Assembly (NCBI GenBank): GCA_040902585.1
Contig: JBBDXA010000149.1
Location: forward strand, 1 to 24,006
DNA: 24,006 nucleotides
Source: JBBDXA01 sp040902585
GTDB taxonomy: Bacteria > Planctomycetota > Phycisphaerae > Phycisphaerales > Phycisphaeraceae
Reading direction: 5' to 3'
Under the pieces are notes generated by a model, which worked only from the letters and a program-made list of their open reading frames with translations, did no database searches and was not told where the DNA came from. Shown piece after piece: positions 15,831 through 22,685 of the stretch (positions are counted from its first letter, which is position 1; each line of letters starts with the position of its first letter). The translations under genes and the position numbers were made by a program.

Positions 15831-16469
15831 ATGGCAGGACGAAGACTTCCCGTTTACCTGGTGCTCGATACTTCCGGATCGATGTCCGGCGAGCCGATCG
15901 AAGCCGTGCGCCAGGGTGTCAAGGCCCTGCTGGCGGACCTGCGCGGCGACCCGCAGGCGCTCGAGACCGCGTTCCTTTCCGTCATCACGTTCAGTTCCAG
16001 CGCGCTTCAGGTCTGCCCGCTCACTGAGCTGATGCAGTTCCAGGAACCCAACCTCGACGCCGGCGGCGCGACCAGCTTCGGCGAAGCCCTTCAGATGCTC
16101 ACCGAGTGCATCGACCGCGAAGTGCAGAAAGGCTCCGCCCAGCAGAAGGGCGACTGGAAGCCCCTGATCTTCATCATGACCGACGGCCAGCCCACGGATA
16201 ACTGGGAGCAGCGCGCTGACCAGATCAAGAGCAGAAAGATCGGCAACATCATCGCCTGCGCGGCCGGCCCCGGCGCGGATGAGAACATGCTCAAGCGCGT
16301 GACGGAAATGGTGGTCAAGCTGAATACGCTCCAGCCCGAGGCGCTGCGGCAGTTCTTCAAATGGGTGTCCAGCTCGATCAAGACGACGTCGCAGAAGATC
16401 GCCCCATCCAACGACGGCGCCCCGCTCGACCTGCCGCCGCCGCCGCCGCAGATCGTGGTTGTGCCGTGA
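15831..16469 (+). CDS. TerY-like VWA protein, minimal (no zinc domain)
   Basis: A 212-residue protein made of the VWA core only. The metal site is Asp13-x-Ser15-x-Ser17 (DTSGS), Thr81 (GGATSFGEA) and Asp118 (MTDG). It ends in a short Pro-rich tail (LPPPPPQIVVVP) where the two other TerY-like proteins continue into a Cys-rich domain. That length is typical of canonical TerY. CGGAG lies 6 nt before ATG. It directly precedes the phosphatase and kinase genes, so it is the best candidate for the core VWA of the triad. The poly-Pro tail could bind an SH3-like or WW-like partner, but none is visible here. Confidence 0.93.
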   Translation: MAGRRLPVYLVLDTSGSMSGEPIEAVRQGVKALLADLRGDPQALETAFLSVITFSSSALQVCPLTELMQFQEPNLDAGGATSFGEALQMLTECIDREVQKGSAQQKGDWKPLIFIMTDGQPTDNWEQRADQIKSRKIGNIIACAAGPGADENMLKRVTEMVVKLNTLQPEALRQFFKWVSSSIKTTSQKIAPSNDGAPLDLPPPPPQIVVVP

Positions 16470-16502
16470 GGCGTTTTTGCAGGGTGTGAGCGTTTTTCAG
16501 CG

Positions 16503-16524
16503 CCCACCCACTCCCGTGGGTGGG
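16503..16524. repeat. CCCACCCA hairpin, copy 2
   Basis: Stem and loop are identical to 14241-14262. It lies between the minimal TerY gene and the phosphatase gene. A frame starting at GTG 16520 would begin inside it, which argues for a later start. Confidence 0.85.
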
Positions 16525-16551
16525 TTCTCCCGTCGTGCAACCGTTGGCTGC

Positions 16552-16555
16552 GGAG
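16552..16555 (+). promoter_or_regulatory. Ribosome binding site that decides the phosphatase start
   Basis: GGAG followed six nt later by TTG (16562). The in-frame GTG codons at 16520 and 16535 have no comparable site, and the first is within a hairpin. Confidence 0.5.
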
Positions 16556-16561
16556 CATCCC

Positions 16562-18913
16562 TTGCCATCGAACGTCTGGTTCAGCGAAGTCGAAGTCCGC
16601 GCCATTCTCTGGAAGCTTGGCGTGCTGCCTGATTCACAGAATCACGATGTGGCCAACTGGAGTTCCATTCAGCGGAATGTGAACTTCAATTCCATCGTGA
16701 AAGTGGTCGCGCGCGAGCTCGCTTCCAGGTACGGTTACGCGATTCGACTTCCCCTCGGCGATCTGTCCGGCCATGTCGCGGGACAGAACGAAGTCGTCTT
16801 TCTTCAGATGATCCTGACGGACCTCGCTCGCCTCGTGAACGAAGACTCGTTCACGTCGATGAAGGTGGCCGGCATCATAGAAGAGGGCATCCGGCAGGCG
16901 GGCGTCCGGAGTCAGGTGCCGTCGCGCGAACGCGTGGTGCAGGAAATTCGCGGCAAACTCGGCATGACCGGTGAGAAGGATTTGAGACTCAAGCCCTGGG
17001 AGGTGCTCACCACCGGGCTCCTTCGAGAGCGCGTCGTCGATGGCGTGGCCGACGCCTTCGCGGAGACTTTCAATCTGGCGTTTCATTATCGCCTCGACGC
17101 ACGTTTCACCAGTCCACCGAGTCAGGAAGTCGTGCGACTTTGTGACCGTCTGCTCAGCAGCATCGTCGGCCTGTCGAAGACGCACGGCGGGGTGTCGGAA
17201 CGGATCGCCGGGATCGTACGCCAGGGCCTTTCGCGGTTGGTCTTCAAGAAGTCCCCCGCGCCCGGCGGCATGGGGGCGATGCCCAAGCCGCAGCAGGCTC
17301 CGGTGAAGCCCGCGCCGCCGCGATATCCCAATGCGCAGCCTGCGCCGTATCATTATCCACAGCTTCCATCACCTGGAGCGACGCAGCCCGCACCGCCGCC
17401 GAAGCCTTCACCGCAGGCCCCCGCCGCGGCCGCACCGAAGCCTTCCGCGCCGCAGCCGAGTTCAACTCGTCCGGCACAACCAACGGGGTCCGACATGAAC
17501 AAACTTGGTCCAACGCCTGACAACAAGCCCACGCCCAAGAAGGACGAGCACGAGCAGTACGCGAAAGATTTGAAAGCGCAGGAAGCGGCGATGGGCACCG
17601 CCGCCGGCGAAGGTGAGAAGCCCGCAACCGATGCGCCTGCCGCGCCGGTTGAGGCTTCGGATGCAGACTCGGCTGAACTCGTCGAAGTCGCAGCTCCCCC
17701 CGCGCCTGCCGCCGCGGCTGGTTGGCGATACCTGCCCATTCCGGATGATCAGCCTGAACCGCACACCGAATACGACGCTCGTGACAGCCGATCACCGCAG
17801 GGCATGCCCATCATCGGCGCTCGCGTGCGCGGCAAGAAGCACAAGCACGACGGCACCAACTGCGATGATTCGTTTGAAACCGCGGTCTCCGGCAACTGGA
17901 CGATCCTCGCCGTGGCGGACGGCGGCGGCTCGGCGAAGTTCGCCCGGCTGGGTTCCAAGGCCGCGTGTAGCGCCGCCGTCGATTACCTGCGCGAACATCT
18001 GAACGATCACGAGATCAAGACGCGCGATGACTGGAACGACGCCTTCACCTTCGACCCGGCAACCGCGCTGTTCAACGAGAAAGACCTCGCCTACGTGCAG
18101 ACCGCGATGCACGATGCCTTCCGCGCCGCCTGTGATGCGATCAAGGGCGAAGTGAAGCAGCGCCAAGAGAGCGAGGAGCACACCAAATTCCTCGGCAAAC
18201 CCATCGAGTTCCGTGACCTTTACACCACGCTGCTCATTGCGATTCACCTGCCCATCACCATCAGGGACGTGAAGCGTGATCTCATTTTCGCCTGTGCCGT
18301 GGGCGACGGCATGGTGAGCGTCATCCTGGAAGACGGTTCATGCCGGCTGCTCATGACGCCCGACAGCGGCGAGTTCAGCGGCGAGACCGAGTTCCTCACA
18401 GAGAAGATCGTCGAGCAGGCGGCGTTCCCCAGCCGGGTGCGGCCGTTCATCGGTCCGATGCGGGCGATTCTTTCGATGACGGATGGAGTCTCCGACGACT
18501 ATTTCCCGAATGAGCCGGGCATGGCGCTCCTCTATGCGGATTTGATCCTCAACGGCATCGTGCCGGTGAAGGCGAGCGATGAAGAGATCGACGCGGCCCT
18601 GGCGGCGACGCAAGTCTCGCGCGAGGAGCTGAAAGTGGGCGACGTGGCGACAGGGGTGGAGCGCGTCACTTCAGCCGCAGTCCGTCAACAGGTTCCGATT
18701 CGCACTGTGGCGGCCCTCGCGCAGCGCCTGAAGCTGGATGTGGACAAGCTTATCGCCTCGCCCGCGCTGCTCGCCGCCGGTCGCCTCGGCCGGCCTCTGT
18801 GTGATTCGGATGATCCCAAGGAGCGCCTCCAGGTCTGGCTCGACTCCTATCATGTACGCGGTTCGTTTGATGATCGCACCCTTGTGGTCCTGCACCGGGA
18901 GCCCCAGGCATGA
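16562..18913 (+). CDS. PP2C-type phosphatase with novel N-terminal helical domain
   Basis: A 783-residue protein from a proposed TTG start; a GTG start at 16520 would add 14 residues. Residues about 4-230 form a helical domain I do not recognise. A Pro/Ala-rich linker follows (about 232-325), then a charged segment. The PP2C domain spans about 420-780: CDDSFET, VADGGGSAK with Asp453, GDGMVSV (581-587), MTDGVSDD (639-646) and DDRTLVV (770-776). These carry the metal-binding Asp residues of PPM/PP2C phosphatases, which remove phosphate from Ser/Thr. A helical insert lies between TDGVSDD and DDRT (about 668-750). It is predicted to reverse the kinase encoded next, whose ATG overlaps its stop codon (ATGA, 18910-18913). 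This is the phosphatase of the TerY-P triad. Confidence 0.9.
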   Translation: MPSNVWFSEVEVRAILWKLGVLPDSQNHDVANWSSIQRNVNFNSIVKVVARELASRYGYAIRLPLGDLSGHVAGQNEVVFLQMILTDLARLVNEDSFTSMKVAGIIEEGIRQAGVRSQVPSRERVVQEIRGKLGMTGEKDLRLKPWEVLTTGLLRERVVDGVADAFAETFNLAFHYRLDARFTSPPSQEVVRLCDRLLSSIVGLSKTHGGVSERIAGIVRQGLSRLVFKKSPAPGGMGAMPKPQQAPVKPAPPRYPNAQPAPYHYPQLPSPGATQPAPPPKPSPQAPAAAAPKPSAPQPSSTRPAQPTGSDMNKLGPTPDNKPTPKKDEHEQYAKDLKAQEAAMGTAAGEGEKPATDAPAAPVEASDADSAELVEVAAPPAPAAAAGWRYLPIPDDQPEPHTEYDARDSRSPQGMPIIGARVRGKKHKHDGTNCDDSFETAVSGNWTILAVADGGGSAKFARLGSKAACSAAVDYLREHLNDHEIKTRDDWNDAFTFDPATALFNEKDLAYVQTAMHDAFRAACDAIKGEVKQRQESEEHTKFLGKPIEFRDLYTTLLIAIHLPITIRDVKRDLIFACAVGDGMVSVILEDGSCRLLMTPDSGEFSGETEFLTEKIVEQAAFPSRVRPFIGPMRAILSMTDGVSDDYFPNEPGMALLYADLILNGIVPVKASDEEIDAALAATQVSREELKVGDVATGVERVTSAAVRQQVPIRTVAALAQRLKLDVDKLIASPALLAAGRLGRPLCDSDDPKERLQVWLDSYHVRGSFDDRTLVVLHREPQA

Positions 18914-20343
18914 GCAGTGAACGGGTCACCACGCGCGACGGAAAGACGATCGACTTCCTTCCCGACATGATCGGCGAAGGCGGCATGAAGCGCGTTTACT
19001 TCACCACCGACAAGCAGTCCGTCGTCTGTTTCTTCAAGGATCAGCAGGACATCAGCCGGCTCACGCGCCTCGAAGCGGTGCTGGGCAAGTACAACCCGAC
19101 CACCGATCCGCAGACCGGCGAGTACTGGAAGAAAATCTTCTGCTGGCCCACGGCCATCGTGCAGTCGCCCAAGTACGGCATGGGCATCGTCGCGCCCAAG
19201 TACCCCGGCAACTTTTTCTTCAAGAGCGGCCCGTGGACCGGCAAGGAAAAGGAAGGGCGGTGGTTCTTCGGTCGCACCGCCGGCGGCACCTTCTTCCGCG
19301 ACATGATGCCCGAGGTCGAACGCGGCAACTGGCTTCAGTATTTTTCCATCTGCATCCAGATCGCCCGCGCGGTGCGCAGGCTGCACGTGGCCGGCCTGTC
19401 ACACTCCGATCTCTCCAGCAAGAACGTGCTCGTCGATCCCGTCAGCGGCACGTCGATCGTGATCGATATCGACTCGCTCGTCGTGCCCGGCCTGTTCCCG
19501 CCTGATGTGCTCGGCACCCCCGGCTACATCGCGCCGGAAGTGCTTTCCACCGTCAAGCTCGCGCTCAACGACCCCAAGCGCAAACACGCCTGCGCGGCGA
19601 CCGATCAGTACGCCCTGGCTGTGCTCATTTACGAATACCTGCTCACGCGCCATCCGCTGCGCGGCCCGAAGGTACACAGCACCACCAGCGCGGAGGAAGA
19701 TGAATACCTGGGCATGGGCCCCAAGGCTTTGTGGATCGAAGACCCGAGCGACAAGTCCAATCGCTCGACGGATATTAAGGTGCCCTACACCGCGCTGGGC
19801 CCGCTGCTGGCGCCGCTCTTTGAACGGGCGTTTGTGAACGGGCTGCACGCGCCCAACAATCGGCCTTCGGCCGGCGAGTGGGAAAAGGCGCTGGTGAAAA
19901 CGTGGGACATGCTCTACCCCTGCCCGAACAATTCCTGCGGGCAGAAGTGGATCGTCGCGGGCAACGCCGGCGGCCTGCGCTGCCCCTGGTGCGGCTCACA
20001 GGTGCGCGGACAGGTGCCCATGATCAAGCTGCGCACCGAACGCCGCGCGGGCAACTGGATGCACGACGGCCAGCTCATTGTGCGCCACAACATGACCCTC
20101 TTCCGCTGGCACGCATTTGATAACGAGTTCCCCGGCGAGACGGCTGACCGCACCCCGCAGGCTTACTGCGTGCTGCACCAGGGCAAGTGGCTGCTGGTGA
20201 ATCAGGCTCTTACTTCGCTGACCTCGCCCGGCGGCAATCGCGTCCCCGCGGGTCAGGCGGTGGAGCTGGCCGACGGCGTGCAGTTCCGCCTTTCGACGGA
20301 GTCGCACGGGCGAATGGTTGAGGTGCAGATGCTGACGAATTGA
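18910..20343 (+). CDS. Ser/Thr protein kinase with zinc ribbon and FHA-like tail
   Basis: A 477-residue soluble kinase. The catalytic elements are present: Gly loop IGEGGMKRVY (21-30), ATP-binding Lys43 (FFKD), catalytic HSDLSSKN with Asp167 and Asn172, metal Asp186 in DID (in place of DFG), and APE (208-210). A zinc ribbon follows at 336-364 with CPNNSC (338-343) and CPWC (358-361). The last part (about 385-465: LIVRHNMTLFRWHAF, then GNRVPAGQAVELADGVQF) resembles an FHA domain, which reads phosphothreonine, though the key Ser/Arg are not clear. There is no transmembrane segment, unlike PASTA-type kinases. The start overlaps the phosphatase stop by 4 nt, implying coupled, balanced synthesis. 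It is predicted to phosphorylate VWA/TerB partners. Confidence 0.92.
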   Translation: MSSERVTTRDGKTIDFLPDMIGEGGMKRVYFTTDKQSVVCFFKDQQDISRLTRLEAVLGKYNPTTDPQTGEYWKKIFCWPTAIVQSPKYGMGIVAPKYPGNFFFKSGPWTGKEKEGRWFFGRTAGGTFFRDMMPEVERGNWLQYFSICIQIARAVRRLHVAGLSHSDLSSKNVLVDPVSGTSIVIDIDSLVVPGLFPPDVLGTPGYIAPEVLSTVKLALNDPKRKHACAATDQYALAVLIYEYLLTRHPLRGPKVHSTTSAEEDEYLGMGPKALWIEDPSDKSNRSTDIKVPYTALGPLLAPLFERAFVNGLHAPNNRPSAGEWEKALVKTWDMLYPCPNNSCGQKWIVAGNAGGLRCPWCGSQVRGQVPMIKLRTERRAGNWMHDGQLIVRHNMTLFRWHAFDNEFPGETADRTPQAYCVLHQGKWLLVNQALTSLTSPGGNRVPAGQAVELADGVQFRLSTESHGRMVEVQMLTN

Positions 20344-20367
20344 GGCGGCACCTCGATACCTCCGCCT
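20343..20367. terminator. Possible hairpin between convergent genes
   Basis: AGGCGG (20343-20348) and CCGCCT (20362-20367) could form a 6-bp stem with a 13-nt loop in the 30-bp spacer between the kinase and the convergent TerB-like gene. A short T-poor tail makes it a weak terminator candidate for either strand. Confidence 0.3.
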
Positions 20368-20373
20368 TGCCCC

Positions 20374-20814
20374 TCACCCCTTGTTCTTCACCACCATCAC
20401 CTGCACGATGTTCATCGCCTCATCGTTGCCGATGTCCAGTTGCATCTGGAGCTTGTCGATGAATTCCTTTTCGTCATCCTCGACCACGCCGTCGGCCAGC
20501 ACGATGTCCACCGCGTTGGCGAAGACGGTCTCTCTCAGTTCCGCGGGAACCGCCTTGACCGCTTCAGTGAGCAGTTCGTCCACGCCTTTGCGCTTGAGTA
20601 CGCCCAGCAGGCGGTTCATGAGCTGGCTCCACTGTGCCTGCGAGTAGCGCTGGTACATCTTCATCCGGCCCAGGTTGGTGAACAGGCTCTGCACTTCTTC
20701 ATCCGCGATGTGTCCGTCGCAGGCTGACGCACCGAGAAGGATGCCGGCGAAGCCTTCGTGAGGGCCGAACGGCTGACTGCGGTCCACACCGAGAATCTTG
20801 TCAAAAAGACCCAT
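20374..20814 (-). CDS. TerB-like protein
   Basis: A 146-residue protein started at 20814, where AGGAG lies 5-6 nt upstream; a longer frame to 20883 is unlikely. The helical TerB fold is suggested by two acidic motifs about 75 residues apart: ASACDGHIADEEV (29-41) and LADGVVEDDEKEF (106-118). This is the classic TerB pattern of two pseudo-symmetric metal-binding helices. The start MGLFDKILG is amphipathic and like that of the VWA protein at 10817. It is convergent with the kinase gene, so it has its own promoter, perhaps in the 235-nt spacer 20815-21049 shared with the divergent beta-helix gene. That spacer shows a 13-nt direct repeat (TCCTGTGAAGTGC at 20821, TCCTGTGAGGTGC at 20867) but no clear promoter. 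Confidence 0.85.
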   Translation of the reverse strand: MGLFDKILGVDRSQPFGPHEGFAGILLGASACDGHIADEEVQSLFTNLGRMKMYQRYSQAQWSQLMNRLLGVLKRKGVDELLTEAVKAVPAELRETVFANAVDIVLADGVVEDDEKEFIDKLQMQLDIGNDEAMNIVQVMVVKNKG

Positions 20815-20820
20815 GACTGC

Positions 20821-20879
20821 TCCTGTGAAGTGCAAGGTCAGGTTGCGGTCCCTGACGCAATGTGATTCCTGTGAGGTGC
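20821..20879. repeat. 13-nt direct repeat upstream of TerB-like gene
   Basis: TCCTGTGAAGTGC at 20821-20833 and TCCTGTGAGGTGC at 20867-20879, one mismatch, start to start 46 nt. The first overlaps the ribosome site of the TerB-like gene. It could be an operator pair or a chance duplication. Confidence 0.4.
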
Positions 20880-21049
20880 GCACGCCCCGACATTCGAGGG
20901 TTTGTCAACGAACCGCACGAGGCCCGATTGTCCGGTTTCACGTCAAAAGTGTCAACTGATTTCGGGTCCTTTTCAGGGCGAATTGCAGAGCCTTTCAGGT
21001 TGCATTGTGTTACCTTGTGGGCGACGTTCTTCCCGGGAATCCATGGCCC

Positions 21050-22657
21050 ATGTCCAAAGACACTGAAAATCTCCAGCGCATGCTTGATGCATTGCGCGGC
21101 GGCGAGACGGCGGAGCTTGAGCCGCACCTGTTCCCGCGCGAAATCAAAGGCCCGATCTCCATCAAGAAACCCATCACGCTCGATGGCTGCAACGTCACCC
21201 TCTGGGCCATCAAAGGCCCGGTGCTCTCGATCGAAACGCCCGGCGTCATGCTGCGGAACATGATGATCGAAGTGACGGGCAATCACGCAGGCGACGGCTC
21301 CGAGGCGGCCTGCGCGATCCGCGTCTACGGTGCCAAGAGCATCAAGGTCGAGAACGTGGAAGTGCGCGGCGCGGTCATCGGCCTGCGCGAAGAGGAAGGT
21401 TCGTGGCGCTACCCCGCAAGCCTGAGCCTGGGGCGGTTGTCGTGGGATAAGGATTACGATCTGGTCGCCCGCATCGAAGTGCCCGTGGCCTGCAAAGTGT
21501 CTTCCAATGTGGACGGCCTCCGCATCACGCCATCCACCATCGGCCCGGGCATCGTCGATCTGCATCTTCATATTCAGGCGCATGACATCCGCCGGGACAC
21601 GCTGCTCCACGGCGCGATTCATCTACAGACGGCGAACCTGAAGCGGCGCATCAACGTGAGCGGTCATGTGTTGGAGGAAGACCCGCGTTTTCCGGTTGCC
21701 GCGCTGTTGTGGGATCCCAGTGGTGTGCCGACTGCGCCGCCTTCGGTGGGCGATGAGTCCGAGGCGGAGATTGAAGAGGTCGCGCCCGCGCCGGCTGCGC
21801 CGACGGCGCCGACGGAGACGAGGATCGATCCCGCGTCGGTGCCACCTGTGTATCCGCCGAGCGATCCAAACGCGAGCGTTCCTCCTGCGCCGCCCAGGTC
21901 GAGCGCGCCGCCTGCGCGACCGACCCCGCCCGCGCCGCCGAAAGCCGCGCCGCCGCCGCAGCCTGTAACACCTGCCGCGCAGGCTCCCGCGCCGCCACCG
22001 GTTAAGCCGCCCGCGCCTTCGTCGCCCGCTTCGATTCCCGTGGACTACGGCCACTCGCGCGTGCGCCGTCAGTCGGATGGTCTGGGCTCCGCGTTCGGCA
22101 GCGGCGCGGGTGAAAGCATCCCGGCTTCGCCTTCGTCGAGGCGATCCTCGTCGTCGCGTTCAGGCAGTGTCCCGCTGGGTTCAGCGTTCGCGCCGCCTCC
22201 GCCTCCGCCCGAGCAGGCCGCCGAGGCCGCCGCGGTTTCAGGTGCCGCACCGGACCAGCCTGCGAATGATCCTGCACCGCCCGCGCCGCCCGCGCCGGTG
22301 AACAGTGCGCCCTCTCCTGCACCGCCGCCTGCCGCGCCGCCGGTCAAGCCAGCCAAGGGTCCATCGAAGCCTTCGGTGGTGCCCGCGCCGCCGCCTTCGC
22401 TGCCGCCCGCGCCGACATCCGTGCGCATCAAGGGCGCGCCGATCAGCCCGCTCTTTGGCGGCAAGGCAGCGAAACCTGAAGAAGAAAAAAAGTCACAAGA
22501 CAAGACAGACAAGACGGACAAGACGGCGAAGTCGGAGAAGGCCGCGCCGGAAAGCAGGGATCAGTCGCCGCCCTCGACGCCTGAGAAGTCCAGGAGTGTG
22601 CCGACGAAGCAGCCGGGCGTGTCGGGGTTCTTCACTGAAAAGCCCGGCAAGGATTGA
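21050..22657 (+). CDS. Beta-helix domain protein with long proline-rich tail
   Basis: A 535-residue protein from ATG 21050; an earlier in-frame ATG at 21005 has no better signal. After a helical cap (1-30), residues about 34-112 show short strand repeats (GPISIKK, ITLDGCNVTL, GPVLSIETPGVMLRNMMI, SIKVENVEV) typical of a right-handed parallel beta-helix, without pectate-lyase catalytic residues. A second strand-rich domain covers about 118-222. From 225 to about 490 the protein is low-complexity Pro/Ala/Ser, followed by a Lys/Asp/Glu-rich tail (KKSQDKTDKTDKT). No signal peptide is seen, so it is probably cytosolic, acting as a scaffold or a target for the kinase (many Ser/Thr in the tail). Its link to the Ter cluster is by position only. 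Confidence 0.8.
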   Translation: MSKDTENLQRMLDALRGGETAELEPHLFPREIKGPISIKKPITLDGCNVTLWAIKGPVLSIETPGVMLRNMMIEVTGNHAGDGSEAACAIRVYGAKSIKVENVEVRGAVIGLREEEGSWRYPASLSLGRLSWDKDYDLVARIEVPVACKVSSNVDGLRITPSTIGPGIVDLHLHIQAHDIRRDTLLHGAIHLQTANLKRRINVSGHVLEEDPRFPVAALLWDPSGVPTAPPSVGDESEAEIEEVAPAPAAPTAPTETRIDPASVPPVYPPSDPNASVPPAPPRSSAPPARPTPPAPPKAAPPPQPVTPAAQAPAPPPVKPPAPSSPASIPVDYGHSRVRRQSDGLGSAFGSGAGESIPASPSSRRSSSSRSGSVPLGSAFAPPPPPPEQAAEAAAVSGAAPDQPANDPAPPAPPAPVNSAPSPAPPPAAPPVKPAKGPSKPSVVPAPPPSLPPAPTSVRIKGAPISPLFGGKAAKPEEEKKSQDKTDKTDKTAKSEKAAPESRDQSPPSTPEKSRSVPTKQPGVSGFFTEKPGKD

Positions 22658-22685
22658 TGCATTTTCATTCGAGGCACTGGCTCGC

